Assembly: GCF_008704655.1 (NCBI RefSeq) | Contig: NZ_CP023688.1 | Span: 3,286,001 to 3,350,000 of the forward strand | DNA from: Streptomyces rimosus | Lineage (GTDB): Bacteria > Actinomycetota > Actinomycetes > Streptomycetales > Streptomycetaceae | Length of the DNA: 64,000 nt | Direction of reading: 5' to 3' | Shown here: positions 15,623-23,934 of the stretch, piece after piece | Position numbering within the stretch: the first letter of the stretch is position 1 | How the letters are laid out: every line of letters begins with the position of its first letter | The notes under the pieces: generated by a model | The model's database searches: none | Told to the model about the DNA's origin: nothing | What the model saw: the letters and a program-made list of their open reading frames with translations, nothing else | Made by a program: the position numbers and the translations under genes

Positions 15623-18600
15623 TCACCTCTGGTCTCCTCCCCCTCCGTCCTCCTCGCCGGCGGCCCGGTCGTGCTCGCCGAGCAGGATGCGCTCCAGCCC
15701 GGCCCGGTCGGGCAGCCGCTGGGGGCGGACGGTCTCGCCGCTGCGTACGTACAGGAACGCGGCGTCCACCGCGGAGAGGGGCAGGCCGTGCTGCTCGGCC
15801 CAGGCCACCCGGTAGAGGGCCAGTTGCAGCGGGTCGGCGGTCTGCGCGTGGTGGGTCTTCCAGTCGATGATTTCGTACCGGTCGCCCTCGGGGCCGCGGG
15901 TGCGGTAGACGGCGTCGATACGGCCGCGTACCACCCGGCCCGCGAGGGTGAGCTGTACGGGGACCTCGATGCGGTACGGGGTGCGCCGGGCGTACGGGGT
16001 GCGGGCGAACGCCTCCTTGAGGGCTTCGAGATCGTCCTCGTCGGCGATCTGCTCCGCCTCCCCGGCCGCGTCCTGGGCGCGCGCCTCATGGCCGTACGCA
16101 CCGCCCGGCAGCTCGTCCGGGCCGAGCACGGGCAGCGTCAGCTCCTCGAAGCGGGACTCGACCCAGGCGTGGAAGCGGGTACCGCGACGGGCGGCGGGAC
16201 GGGGCGGGTGCGGCATGGGCCGCGCCAGCTCCCGGGTGAAGCCGTCCGGGTCGGCGGCCAGCCACAGGAGCTGCGAGGCGCTGAGCGAGGACGGCAGGGG
16301 CACGTCCCGGACGGTCGCGCGGGCCCGGCGCAGCTCGTCGGCGAGCGCGTCGAGATCGCGGTCCCAGGAGGCGACGGTGCGGTGCTCCTCGGGGAGGAGG
16401 GCGGGCGTTCCAGGGTGGCGGTCCGGGGCCGCCGCGGGGCCGGGGACCTGCTCGGAGGCGTGCTGCGGTGGTGCTCCCGGGGCGGGGGCCTGGGCCGGTA
16501 CGTGGGCGCGCTCACGCGCGGGGCGCTCGGCGCTCCAGGCGTCCCAGTCGGCCAGGTCGTGCGCGGCCCCGGGCCCGTGGTCGTCCTCGACGGCATACGC
16601 GTCGGCTTCGCCGTAACCGTGGGCATCGATGTCGCCGTACGGATCGTCCTCGGGCGAAGGCCGCTCCGGGCTGCGGGCGGGCGGGGCCTGACCGGGCACC
16701 GTGGCGCCCCCCGCCCCCGCCGCCGGATGCGGAGCATCGTGCGCGGCGGCCGCCTCCGCCCCATCGGTCGCGGTCGCGTGCGGCGGCGCGGCGTCAGCCG
16801 TCATCCCGTCCAGATACGCCCGTACCGTCGCGGCAGCCGCGCGGCGGCGCTCCGTCGCCACGGCGTCGAGCGGCAGTGGCCACTCCAGCTCGGCCTCGGC
16901 CTCCTTGAGCGACGGGTTTTCCGCGCCCTCCTCAGGGGGCTCGGCCCACTCCTCGATCTCGCCGTGGCCCGCCTCGCAGTGCGCCCGCAGCGCCTCCAGG
17001 AAGGCGGACGGGCCGCGCGGCCGCTTCTGGTCGGGGCCCCACCAGTGCCCGGAGCCGAGCAGCAGGGAGCGGGGGCGGGTGAAGGTCACGTAGCCGAGGC
17101 GCAATTCCTCGACCGACTGGTGCTCCTTCATCGCCTCCTTGAAGGACTTCACGCCGCGGCTGCTCCAGTCGTCCACGTCCGGCAGCGTCGCGGCGTCGCC
17201 ACGGAGAGCGTGCGGGAGGACCTTGGGCTGGGTGAGCCAGGAGTCGCGGGACTGCTCGCTGGGGAACTGCTTGCCGACCAGGCCGGGGACGGCGACCACA
17301 TCCCATTCCAGGCCCTTGGACTTGTGGGCGGTCAGCACCTTGACCGTGTTGTCGCCACCCGGCAGGGAGCTGTCCAGGCCCTTTTCGTGCTGGACGGCCG
17401 TACGCAGGAAGCCCAGGAAGGCCAGCAGCGTCGCGTCGCCGTCCAGAGCGGCGCCGCCCTGCTTGGCGGCGAACCCGGCCGCGATGTCCAGGAACGCGCC
17501 AAGGGTCTCCCGTCGGCGGGCCGCCAGAGCGCGCGGGGACGCGGACAGCTCGACCTCCAGGCCGGTGACGGTCAGCACCCGGTGCAGTACGTCCATCAGC
17601 GGGTCGCCCAGCGAGCGCCGCAGCTCGCGCAGCTCGCGCGCCAGGTAGGCGAAGCGGACGCGGGCCTCGGGGGAGAACGGCAGACCGTCGTCGTGGCCGT
17701 CCGATTCCAGGAACGTGTCGAGCGCGTCGGCGAGCGAGATCGTCTCGGCCGGGTCCACGCCCTCCACGGCCTCGGCCAGGCGGCGTTCGGGGTCCTCGGA
17801 CTGGCCCTCCCGGTGGACGAGCAGCCGCGCGCGGCGGCCCAGGAGGGCCAGGTCGCGGGGGCCGATCCGCCAGCGCGGGCCGATCAGGAGCCGTACCAGG
17901 GCGGCGTTGGCCGTGGGGTCCTGGAGGACCTCGCACACCGCCACCAGGTCGGCGATCTCCGGCAGGTGCAGCAGCCCGGAGAGGCCGACGACCTCCACCG
18001 GGATCTCCCGCGCGACCAGCTCGCCCTGGATACGGGCGAAGTCGCCGGCCGTACGGCACAGGACGGCGATCTCGCCGGGCGGGGTGCCCGTGCCGACCAG
18101 GTGGGCGATGCGGTCGGCGAGCCAGGTCATCTCCTCCGCGTGGGTGGGCAGCAGCGCGCAGCGCACCACGCCGTCGCGCTCCGCGCCCGGCGCCGGGCGC
18201 AGCGCCTCGACGCCTTCGTGCATGCCGCGCAGCGGCTCGGCGAGGCCGTTGGCCAGGTCGAGGAGGCGGCCGCCGCTGCGGCGGTTCTGGCTGAGGGCGG
18301 CGCGGCGGGCCGGGGTGCCGTCCTCGAAGGGGAAGTGGGCGGGGAAGTCGTCCAGGTTGGCGACGGAGGCGCCGCGCCATCCGTAGATGGCCTGGCAGGG
18401 GTCGCCGACGGCGGTCACGGCATGGCCCGTACCGCCACCGAACAGGCCGGACAGCATGATCCGCTGGGCCACGGAGGTGTCCTGGTACTCGTCCAGGAGG
18501 ACGACCCTGAACTCCTCGCGCAACAGCGCGCCCACCTCTGGGCGGGTGGTCGCGAGCGTCGCCGACAGGGCGATCTGGTCGCCGAAGTCCAGCAGCTCGC

Positions 18601-19333
18601 GCCGCCGCTTCTGGTCGCGGTACGCCTCGACCAGCTCCAGCAGTTCCAGGCGGCCGCGGGCCGTCTCGGGCACCTTGCGCAGATCGGCGTTGGAGAGCTT
18701 GACCTTCTCCAGGGCGGCCAGCAGCTCGGTGTCGTACGCCCGCAGCCGGTCCGGCTCCACCAGATGCTCGGCCAGCTCGCCGTCGAGCGCGAGCAGGTCC
18801 TCCACGAGGGTGGGCAGCGACCTCGTCAGCGCCGGATACGGGCCCGGCGCGGCACGCAGCACCCGGGCGGCCAGCTGGAAGCGGGTCGCGTCGGCGAGCA
18901 GGCGGGCGCTGGGCTCCAGACCGATGCGCAGGCCGTGGTCCTTGAGGAGCTGGCCGGCGAAGGAGTGGTACGTCGAGATGCGGGGCTCACCGGGGACGGC
19001 GTCGGCCGGGCCGCCGGCCCCCGGCGCCGGGACGCCGAACGGGTCGGCCGGCTCCGTCACCCCCGCCGCCGCCAGGGCCTTGCGGACGCGCTCGGCCAGC
19101 TCGCCCGCCGCCTTGTTCGTGAACGTCAGCCCGAGCACCTGCTCCGGGGCGACCTGGCCCGTGCCGACCAGCCACACCACGCGCGCGGCCATGACCGTGG
19201 TCTTGCCGGAACCGGCACCGGCCACGATGACCTGCGGGGCGGGCGGAGCCGTGATGCAGGCCGTCTGCTCCGGGGTGAACGGGATGCCGAGGAGCTCCTT
19301 GAGCTGCTCGGGGTCGGTGATACGCGCTGACAC
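15623..19333 (-). CDS. adnB: AdnB helicase-nuclease subunit
   Basis: A protein of about 1236 residues. An N-terminal UvrD-type motor has the Walker A AGAGSGKT, the DEYQDTSVAQ Walker B and the VTFTRPRSLL motif VI. A long acidic, Ala/Pro/Gly-rich insertion (about residues 860-1000) follows, then a RecB-type nuclease domain with RIDAVYR and EIIDWKT as metal-binding Asp and D-x-K motif. AdnA and AdnB form the actinobacterial end-resection machine that replaces RecBCD/AddAB in double-strand-break repair. The MAARVVWLV strand after Walker A matches the AdnB rather than the AdnA type. The start is the GTG of VSARITDPEQ; a TTG 39 bases upstream is a weaker option. Confidence 0.92.
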   Translation of the reverse strand: MSARITDPEQLKELLGIPFTPEQTACITAPPAPQVIVAGAGSGKTTVMAARVVWLVGTGQVAPEQVLGLTFTNKAAGELAERVRKALAAAGVTEPADPFGVPAPGAGGPADAVPGEPRISTYHSFAGQLLKDHGLRIGLEPSARLLADATRFQLAARVLRAAPGPYPALTRSLPTLVEDLLALDGELAEHLVEPDRLRAYDTELLAALEKVKLSNADLRKVPETARGRLELLELVEAYRDQKRRRELLDFGDQIALSATLATTRPEVGALLREEFRVVLLDEYQDTSVAQRIMLSGLFGGGTGHAVTAVGDPCQAIYGWRGASVANLDDFPAHFPFEDGTPARRAALSQNRRSGGRLLDLANGLAEPLRGMHEGVEALRPAPGAERDGVVRCALLPTHAEEMTWLADRIAHLVGTGTPPGEIAVLCRTAGDFARIQGELVAREIPVEVVGLSGLLHLPEIADLVAVCEVLQDPTANAALVRLLIGPRWRIGPRDLALLGRRARLLVHREGQSEDPERRLAEAVEGVDPAETISLADALDTFLESDGHDDGLPFSPEARVRFAYLARELRELRRSLGDPLMDVLHRVLTVTGLEVELSASPRALAARRRETLGAFLDIAAGFAAKQGGAALDGDATLLAFLGFLRTAVQHEKGLDSSLPGGDNTVKVLTAHKSKGLEWDVVAVPGLVGKQFPSEQSRDSWLTQPKVLPHALRGDAATLPDVDDWSSRGVKSFKEAMKEHQSVEELRLGYVTFTRPRSLLLGSGHWWGPDQKRPRGPSAFLEALRAHCEAGHGEIEEWAEPPEEGAENPSLKEAEAELEWPLPLDAVATERRRAAAATVRAYLDGMTADAAPPHATATDGAEAAAAHDAPHPAAGAGGATVPGQAPPARSPERPSPEDDPYGDIDAHGYGEADAYAVEDDHGPGAAHDLADWDAWSAERPARERAHVPAQAPAPGAPPQHASEQVPGPAAAPDRHPGTPALLPEEHRTVASWDRDLDALADELRRARATVRDVPLPSSLSASQLLWLAADPDGFTRELARPMPHPPRPAARRGTRFHAWVESRFEELTLPVLGPDELPGGAYGHEARAQDAAGEAEQIADEDDLEALKEAFARTPYARRTPYRIEVPVQLTLAGRVVRGRIDAVYRTRGPEGDRYEIIDWKTHHAQTADPLQLALYRVAWAEQHGLPLSAVDAAFLYVRSGETVRPQRLPDRAGLERILLGEHDRAAGEEDGGGGDQR

Positions 19334-19426
19334 ATCCGAGACCGTATCGGCCCCCACTGACAATCGCGGCAAAACCCAGCTGAGCGGGCCGGTGGGACGC
19401 CGGGAGACCGGTGCCGCCCCACGGCG

Positions 19427-22400
19427 TCACTCCACCACGTGCTGTCCCTCCGGCAGTGCCGAGCAGGAGTTGCGGAACGTGCAGTGGGTGCAGTGCTGGC
19501 CCGTGGTGGGCGTGAAGCGCTCCTCCAGTACGCGCCCGGCGGCGGTGGCCAGCAGCTCCCCCACCCACTCGCCGTCGACCGGCCCCTGCGCCTGCACGGC
19601 GGGCAGCGCGTCCCCGCCCTCCTTCTGGGGCGCGCCCAGCCGCAGGTGGACGAGTTCCGCGCCGCCCGGCTCCGGCCGCCGCCCCTCGAAGACGGCGTCC
19701 ACCGCGCCCTCCCGTACCGCGAGCTGGTACACCGCGAGCTGCGGGTGGCGGGCGACCTCCGGGCCGGTCGGCTTCTGCTTGCCGGTCTTGAAGTCGACGA
19801 CGTACGCGCGGCCCTCCGCGTCCCGCTCGACGCGGTCCATGCTGCCCCGGATGCGGACCGCGTACTCGCCCGCTTCGAGGGTGACGTCGAAGCCGTGCTC
19901 GGTCGCGACGGTCTCGCGGCCCAGCGTGGCACGCTCCATCACGTGCCAGCGCAGGAAGCGCTCCAGGGCGGCGCGCGCGTTGTCCTTCTCCTGCCGCGAC
20001 TTCCAGGGCGCGTCGAAGGCGAGCGCGTCCCAGACCGAGTCCAGGCGCTCCATCAGGACGGACAGGTCGGCGGGCGTACGGCCGGAGGCGACCTCGTCGG
20101 CGAGTACGTGGACGACGTTGCCGAAGCCCTGGGCGGCGGTCGCGGGGCTGTCCGCCTTCACCTCGCGCCCGAGGAACCACTGAAGCGCGCAGGTGTTGGC
20201 GAGCTGGTCCAGCGCGCTGCCCGAGAGCGTCACGGGACGGTCGCGGTCGCGCAGCGGCACGGCGCTGTGCGTCGGCTCGTACAGGCCCCACCACTGATCG
20301 GGGTGAGCGGCCGGCACCAGCGGCTGGCCGTCGTCGTCGCGCAGCGCGGCCAGCTTCGCCAGGCGCTGCGCGGCGGCCTCGCGCAGCGCCGGGGTGGCCT
20401 GCGGGTCCACGGTGGTGGCCCGCAGCTCGGCGACCAGCGCGGCGACCGACAGCGGGCGGCGGGGGCGCCCGGTGACGTCCCGCAGCTCCACGCCCAGCTC
20501 GGTCAGGAAGCGGGACGGCTGGTCGCCGTCGTCGGACGCGGCCTTGACGGCGGTGACCACCAGGCGGTCGCGGGCGCGGGTCGCCGCCACGTAGAACAGC
20601 CGGCGCTCCTCGGTGAGCAGCGCGCCCGGGGGCAGCGGTTCGGCCAGCCCGTCCCGGCCGATCCGGTCCGCCTCCAGGAGAGAGCCGCGGCGGCGCAGGT
20701 CCGGCCAGAGCCCTTCCTGTACGCCCGCGACGACCACGAGGCGCCACTCCAGGCCCTTGGAGCGGTGCGCGGTCATCAGGCGCACGGCGTCGGGGCGCAC
20801 GGTCCGGCGGGTCAGGGTGTCGGCGGCGATGTCCTGGGCGTCCAGCTCCTCCAGGAAGTTAAGCGCGCCCCGGCCGCCGGTCCGGGCCTCCGCGCGGGCG
20901 GCGGTCTCGAACAGCGCCACCACGGCGTCCAGGTCACGGTCGGCGTTGCGGGCCGCCGCACCGCCGCGCCGGGCGGTCCGCTCCAGCCGCTGCGACCAGG
21001 TGGGCGTGCCGTCCCACAGCGTCCACAGGGCTTCCTCGGCGGTGCCGCCGGCGGCCAGCAGGTCGCGGGTGGTGCGCAGCAGCTCGCCGAGGTGCCGGGC
21101 GCCCCGCGCGTACGCCGGATCGTGCGCGACCAGGCGCTCCGGCTCGGCGAGCGCCCGCGCGATCAGTTCGTCGGAGGGCGGCGGTACGTCGTGGCCGGCC
21201 ACCCGCTCCTCCTCGCGCAGCGCCCGGCCCAGCCGGCGCAGATCCGCGGCGTCCATGCCGCCGAGGGGGGAGGTGAGCAGTTCTATGGCCGTCTCGGTGG
21301 AGATCCCGTGCGCGGCCTCGGTGGACCCGTCGGCCGGTACGGGGGCGTCGGCGGCAGGCGCGTCCTCGGCAAGTGCCTCATCGGCGGGCGCGGGCGCCAC
21401 CACCGCCGAAGCCGCCTCCGTCGAGGCCGTCACCGCCGAAGCCGCCACCCGCAGCGCCGTGAGCAGCGGCGCCACCGCCGGTTCCCGGCGCAGCGGCAGT
21501 TCGTCGCCGTCGATCTCCAGAGGGACGCCGGCCGAGGTCAGCGCCCGGCGCACGCCGGGGATGGAGCGGGCGCCGGCGCGTACGAGGACGGCCATGTCAC
21601 GCCACGGCACGCCGTCCTCCAGGTGCGCGCGGCGCAGGATGTCGGCGATGTTGTCCAGCTCGGCGCCCGGCGTCGGGTACGTGTAGACCTCGACGCGGCC
21701 CCCGTCCCGTACGGCCGCGAGGTCGCGGTGCTCCCGTACCTTCTGGGCGGGCAGGCGGGTCAGCGGCATACGGGACGTGAGCCGCCGGGTGGCCGCCAGG
21801 ACCGCGGCGCCCGAACGGCGGGAGGTGCCGAGGACCTCCACCGGCGCCGGATCGCCACCCGTTCGGGGGAACATCAGCGGGAAGTCGAGGATGCCGTTGA
21901 CGTCGGCGCCGCGGAACGCGTAGATCGACTGGTCCGGGTCGCCGAAGGCCACGAGCGTACGGCCGCCGCCGGCCAGCGCGCGCAGCAGCCGTATCTGTGA
22001 GGCGTCCGTGTCCTGGTACTCGTCCACGAACACCGCGTCGTAGCGCGCTGCCAGCTCCGCGGCGACCTCGTCGCGCTCTGCGAGCAGCACCGCCCGATGC
22101 ACCAGTTCGGCGTAGTCGAGCACGCCCTGCGCGTCCAGCACGTCCAGGTACTCGGCGAGGAAGTCGGCAGCCGCGCCCCAGTCGGGCCGCCCGGTGCGCC
22201 GCGCGAAGTCGGCAAGCGCTTCCGGGCCCAGTCCCAGTTCGCGGCTGCGCGCGAGCACCGCGCGCACCTCGTCGGCGAAACCCCGCGTCGTCAGGCAGGC
22301 CCGCAGCTCGTCCGGCCAGCGCACCCTGGCCCGCCCGGCGGCCGCCAGCCCGGCCTGCCCTTCGAGCAGCTCGCGCACCACGAGGTCCTGCTCGGGCCCG

Positions 22401-22837
22401 GACAGCAGGCGCAGCGGGTCGGCGAACAGGTCGGCGTCCTGGTGGGCCCGTACGAGCGCGTAGCAGTACGAGTGGAAGGTGGTGGCCTGTGGGGCGGCGG
22501 CGCTGCCCAAGCGGGCGGCGATCCGGTCCCGCAGTTCGACGGCGGCCTTGCGGCTGAAGGTCAGCACGAGCAGCCGCTCGGGGTCGGCGCCGTCCCGTAC
22601 CCGCCGGGCGACCGCCTCCACGAGGGTCGTGGTCTTGCCCGTACCGGGGCCCGCGAGCACCAGCAGCGGCCCGGTGCGATGGTCAACCACAGCGCGCTGG
22701 CGTGCGTCCAAAGCAGGAGGGTCCGCCGGTCCCGGCCGGGTACGCACCAGTCGGTACGCGCCGGAGGCATCCCGGCGCGCCGCTCGCCGGCGCGGCTGCG
22801 CGGACGGCACGGCCGAGGCCGAGAAGGAGGAACTCAC
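19427..22837 (-). CDS. adnA: AdnA helicase-nuclease subunit
   Basis: A 1136-residue UvrD/RecB-type protein. Walker A is AGPGTGKTTT near residue 62, Walker B is DEYQDTDASQ, motif VI is VAATRARDRL. The C-terminal nuclease holds GSMDRVERD and VVDFKTGK. Cysteines in TCALQW and in the terminal CTHCTFRNSC make a four-Cys cage for an iron-sulfur cluster that staples the nuclease domain, as in AddB/AdnA. The GTG start follows directly after AGTTCCTCC on the opposite strand, with no clear ribosome site. It lies 93 bases upstream of adnB and is the first gene of the pair. Confidence 0.92.
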   Translation of the reverse strand: MSSSFSASAVPSAQPRRRAARRDASGAYRLVRTRPGPADPPALDARQRAVVDHRTGPLLVLAGPGTGKTTTLVEAVARRVRDGADPERLLVLTFSRKAAVELRDRIAARLGSAAAPQATTFHSYCYALVRAHQDADLFADPLRLLSGPEQDLVVRELLEGQAGLAAAGRARVRWPDELRACLTTRGFADEVRAVLARSRELGLGPEALADFARRTGRPDWGAAADFLAEYLDVLDAQGVLDYAELVHRAVLLAERDEVAAELAARYDAVFVDEYQDTDASQIRLLRALAGGGRTLVAFGDPDQSIYAFRGADVNGILDFPLMFPRTGGDPAPVEVLGTSRRSGAAVLAATRRLTSRMPLTRLPAQKVREHRDLAAVRDGGRVEVYTYPTPGAELDNIADILRRAHLEDGVPWRDMAVLVRAGARSIPGVRRALTSAGVPLEIDGDELPLRREPAVAPLLTALRVAASAVTASTEAASAVVAPAPADEALAEDAPAADAPVPADGSTEAAHGISTETAIELLTSPLGGMDAADLRRLGRALREEERVAGHDVPPPSDELIARALAEPERLVAHDPAYARGARHLGELLRTTRDLLAAGGTAEEALWTLWDGTPTWSQRLERTARRGGAAARNADRDLDAVVALFETAARAEARTGGRGALNFLEELDAQDIAADTLTRRTVRPDAVRLMTAHRSKGLEWRLVVVAGVQEGLWPDLRRRGSLLEADRIGRDGLAEPLPPGALLTEERRLFYVAATRARDRLVVTAVKAASDDGDQPSRFLTELGVELRDVTGRPRRPLSVAALVAELRATTVDPQATPALREAAAQRLAKLAALRDDDGQPLVPAAHPDQWWGLYEPTHSAVPLRDRDRPVTLSGSALDQLANTCALQWFLGREVKADSPATAAQGFGNVVHVLADEVASGRTPADLSVLMERLDSVWDALAFDAPWKSRQEKDNARAALERFLRWHVMERATLGRETVATEHGFDVTLEAGEYAVRIRGSMDRVERDAEGRAYVVDFKTGKQKPTGPEVARHPQLAVYQLAVREGAVDAVFEGRRPEPGGAELVHLRLGAPQKEGGDALPAVQAQGPVDGEWVGELLATAAGRVLEERFTPTTGQHCTHCTFRNSCSALPEGQHVVE

Positions 22838-23272
22838 GTGGATCGCCGGTCCTGGGAGGAGGTGCTGGTCGTGGTGCGCACCGCGGTGCGGCGCGGGCCG
22901 GTGCGGCCACCGCGCCGGTCGCCGGGCGGCGGGGCGGTGGTGCGGGCCGTGCCCGACGCTACGCCAGACGGCGCACGAGCCGCAGCGCGTCCCACGACGG
23001 TACCCGGGGCCGGGGACCGAGCGCGGAGGTCTGTGCCGGACGGGCCCGGCCGGAAGGGGACGCTCCAGCGGCCGGGCGCGCCGGGCATGCCGTACGGGCG
23101 GACCGGAACCGCCGCGCCCTACGGAGCGACCGGTACAGGCTCGGCCGGCACCCGGTCGGCCGGTACGCGCTCGGCCGTCACCCGGTCGGCCGGTACGCGC
23201 TCGGCCGTCACGGCGGGCAGGCTGCGGGCCGGACCCGCTGGGAAGTCCTCCCCGGCTCAGCCACCCATCGCC
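22838..23272. other. Non-coding stretch upstream of adnA with direct repeats
   Basis: A 435-base gap with long open frames but no conserved protein. It should hold the adnA promoter. Its right half carries a 30-bp tandem repeat (listed separately). The frames are low-complexity Arg/Pro/Gly/Ala and I regard them as GC artefacts. Confidence 0.5.
23129..23210. repeat. 30-bp tandem repeat, two exact copies plus one decayed
   Basis: The unit beginning CCCGGTCGGCCGGTACGCGC occurs identically at 23151-23180 and 23181-23210. A shortened copy with substitutions lies just upstream (about 23129-23150). Confidence 0.85.
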
Positions 23273-23761
23273 TCAGTCCCTTCGCACCGGATCGCTGCCG
23301 TCCCAGCGGGCCCGCCGCAGGTCGAGGCGCGGTACGTGGCCCTCGGCCGACCGGCCGGCCTCCCGCAGCGGGGTGCCCTCCTCTCGGTAGTGCGCCATCG
23401 CGCGCAGCTCGCCGCCGGGCAGCAGGCGGCCGTCGGCGCGCACGACGCGCCACCACGGCACGGCGCCTCCGTACAGGGCCATCACCCGGCCCACCTGGCG
23501 CGGCCCGCCCACGCGCCACCCCGGGTCGTCCTCACGGCACCCTTCGGGCGGGTCCTCCCCCGCGAGCCACTCGGCGATGTCGCCGTACGTCATCACGCGG
23601 CCGGGCGGGATCAGCTCGGCGACCGCGAGTACGCGTTCCGCGTACACGGGGAGCTGCGATCCGCCGGAGTCCGGTGGGCCGCCGCCCTCCTCGCCCACCC
23701 CGTCACCGCCGTGTCCGCCGGGCCCGCCGGGCCCGTGCGGCCCTCCCGTTTTCCCACTCAT
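23273..23761 (-). CDS. MGMT-fold alkyltransferase-like protein (ATL)
   Basis: A 162-residue protein with the DNA-binding half of O6-alkylguanine transferases: PPGRVMTYGDIAEWL, then a recognition helix RQVGRVMALYGG and VPWWRVVRADGRL. The catalytic PCHR is replaced by PWWR, so it cannot accept alkyl groups. ATL proteins instead bind and flip O6-alkylguanine and recruit nucleotide excision repair. The first 40 residues are Gly-rich. The ATG of MSGKTGG is preferred over an upstream ATG whose AGGA is too close. Position next to adnA fits a repair cluster. Confidence 0.88.
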   Translation of the reverse strand: MSGKTGGPHGPGGPGGHGGDGVGEEGGGPPDSGGSQLPVYAERVLAVAELIPPGRVMTYGDIAEWLAGEDPPEGCREDDPGWRVGGPRQVGRVMALYGGAVPWWRVVRADGRLLPGGELRAMAHYREEGTPLREAGRSAEGHVPRLDLRRARWDGSDPVRRD

Positions 23762-23934
23762 TCGGCCCATCCTGCACCACGCCACCGACAGTCACCCGTG
23801 GCCTGCGCGGTTGCCCACCGACGGCGTGCGCGGGCGGGCGCGGCGGCGTATGTTCCGTTTCCCGGCCCTTCGAAATGCACCCTGATGCCCCCCGCCTCCC
23901 CGCGGCCATGCCACCATCTTCCGGGCGGTGACTG

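Noticed and set aside
15620..19330. A 1236-codon open frame on the plus strand opposite adnB
   Set aside because: It mirrors the codon bias of adnB, is Arg/Gly/Val-rich with no domains, and adnB itself has complete helicase and nuclease motifs.
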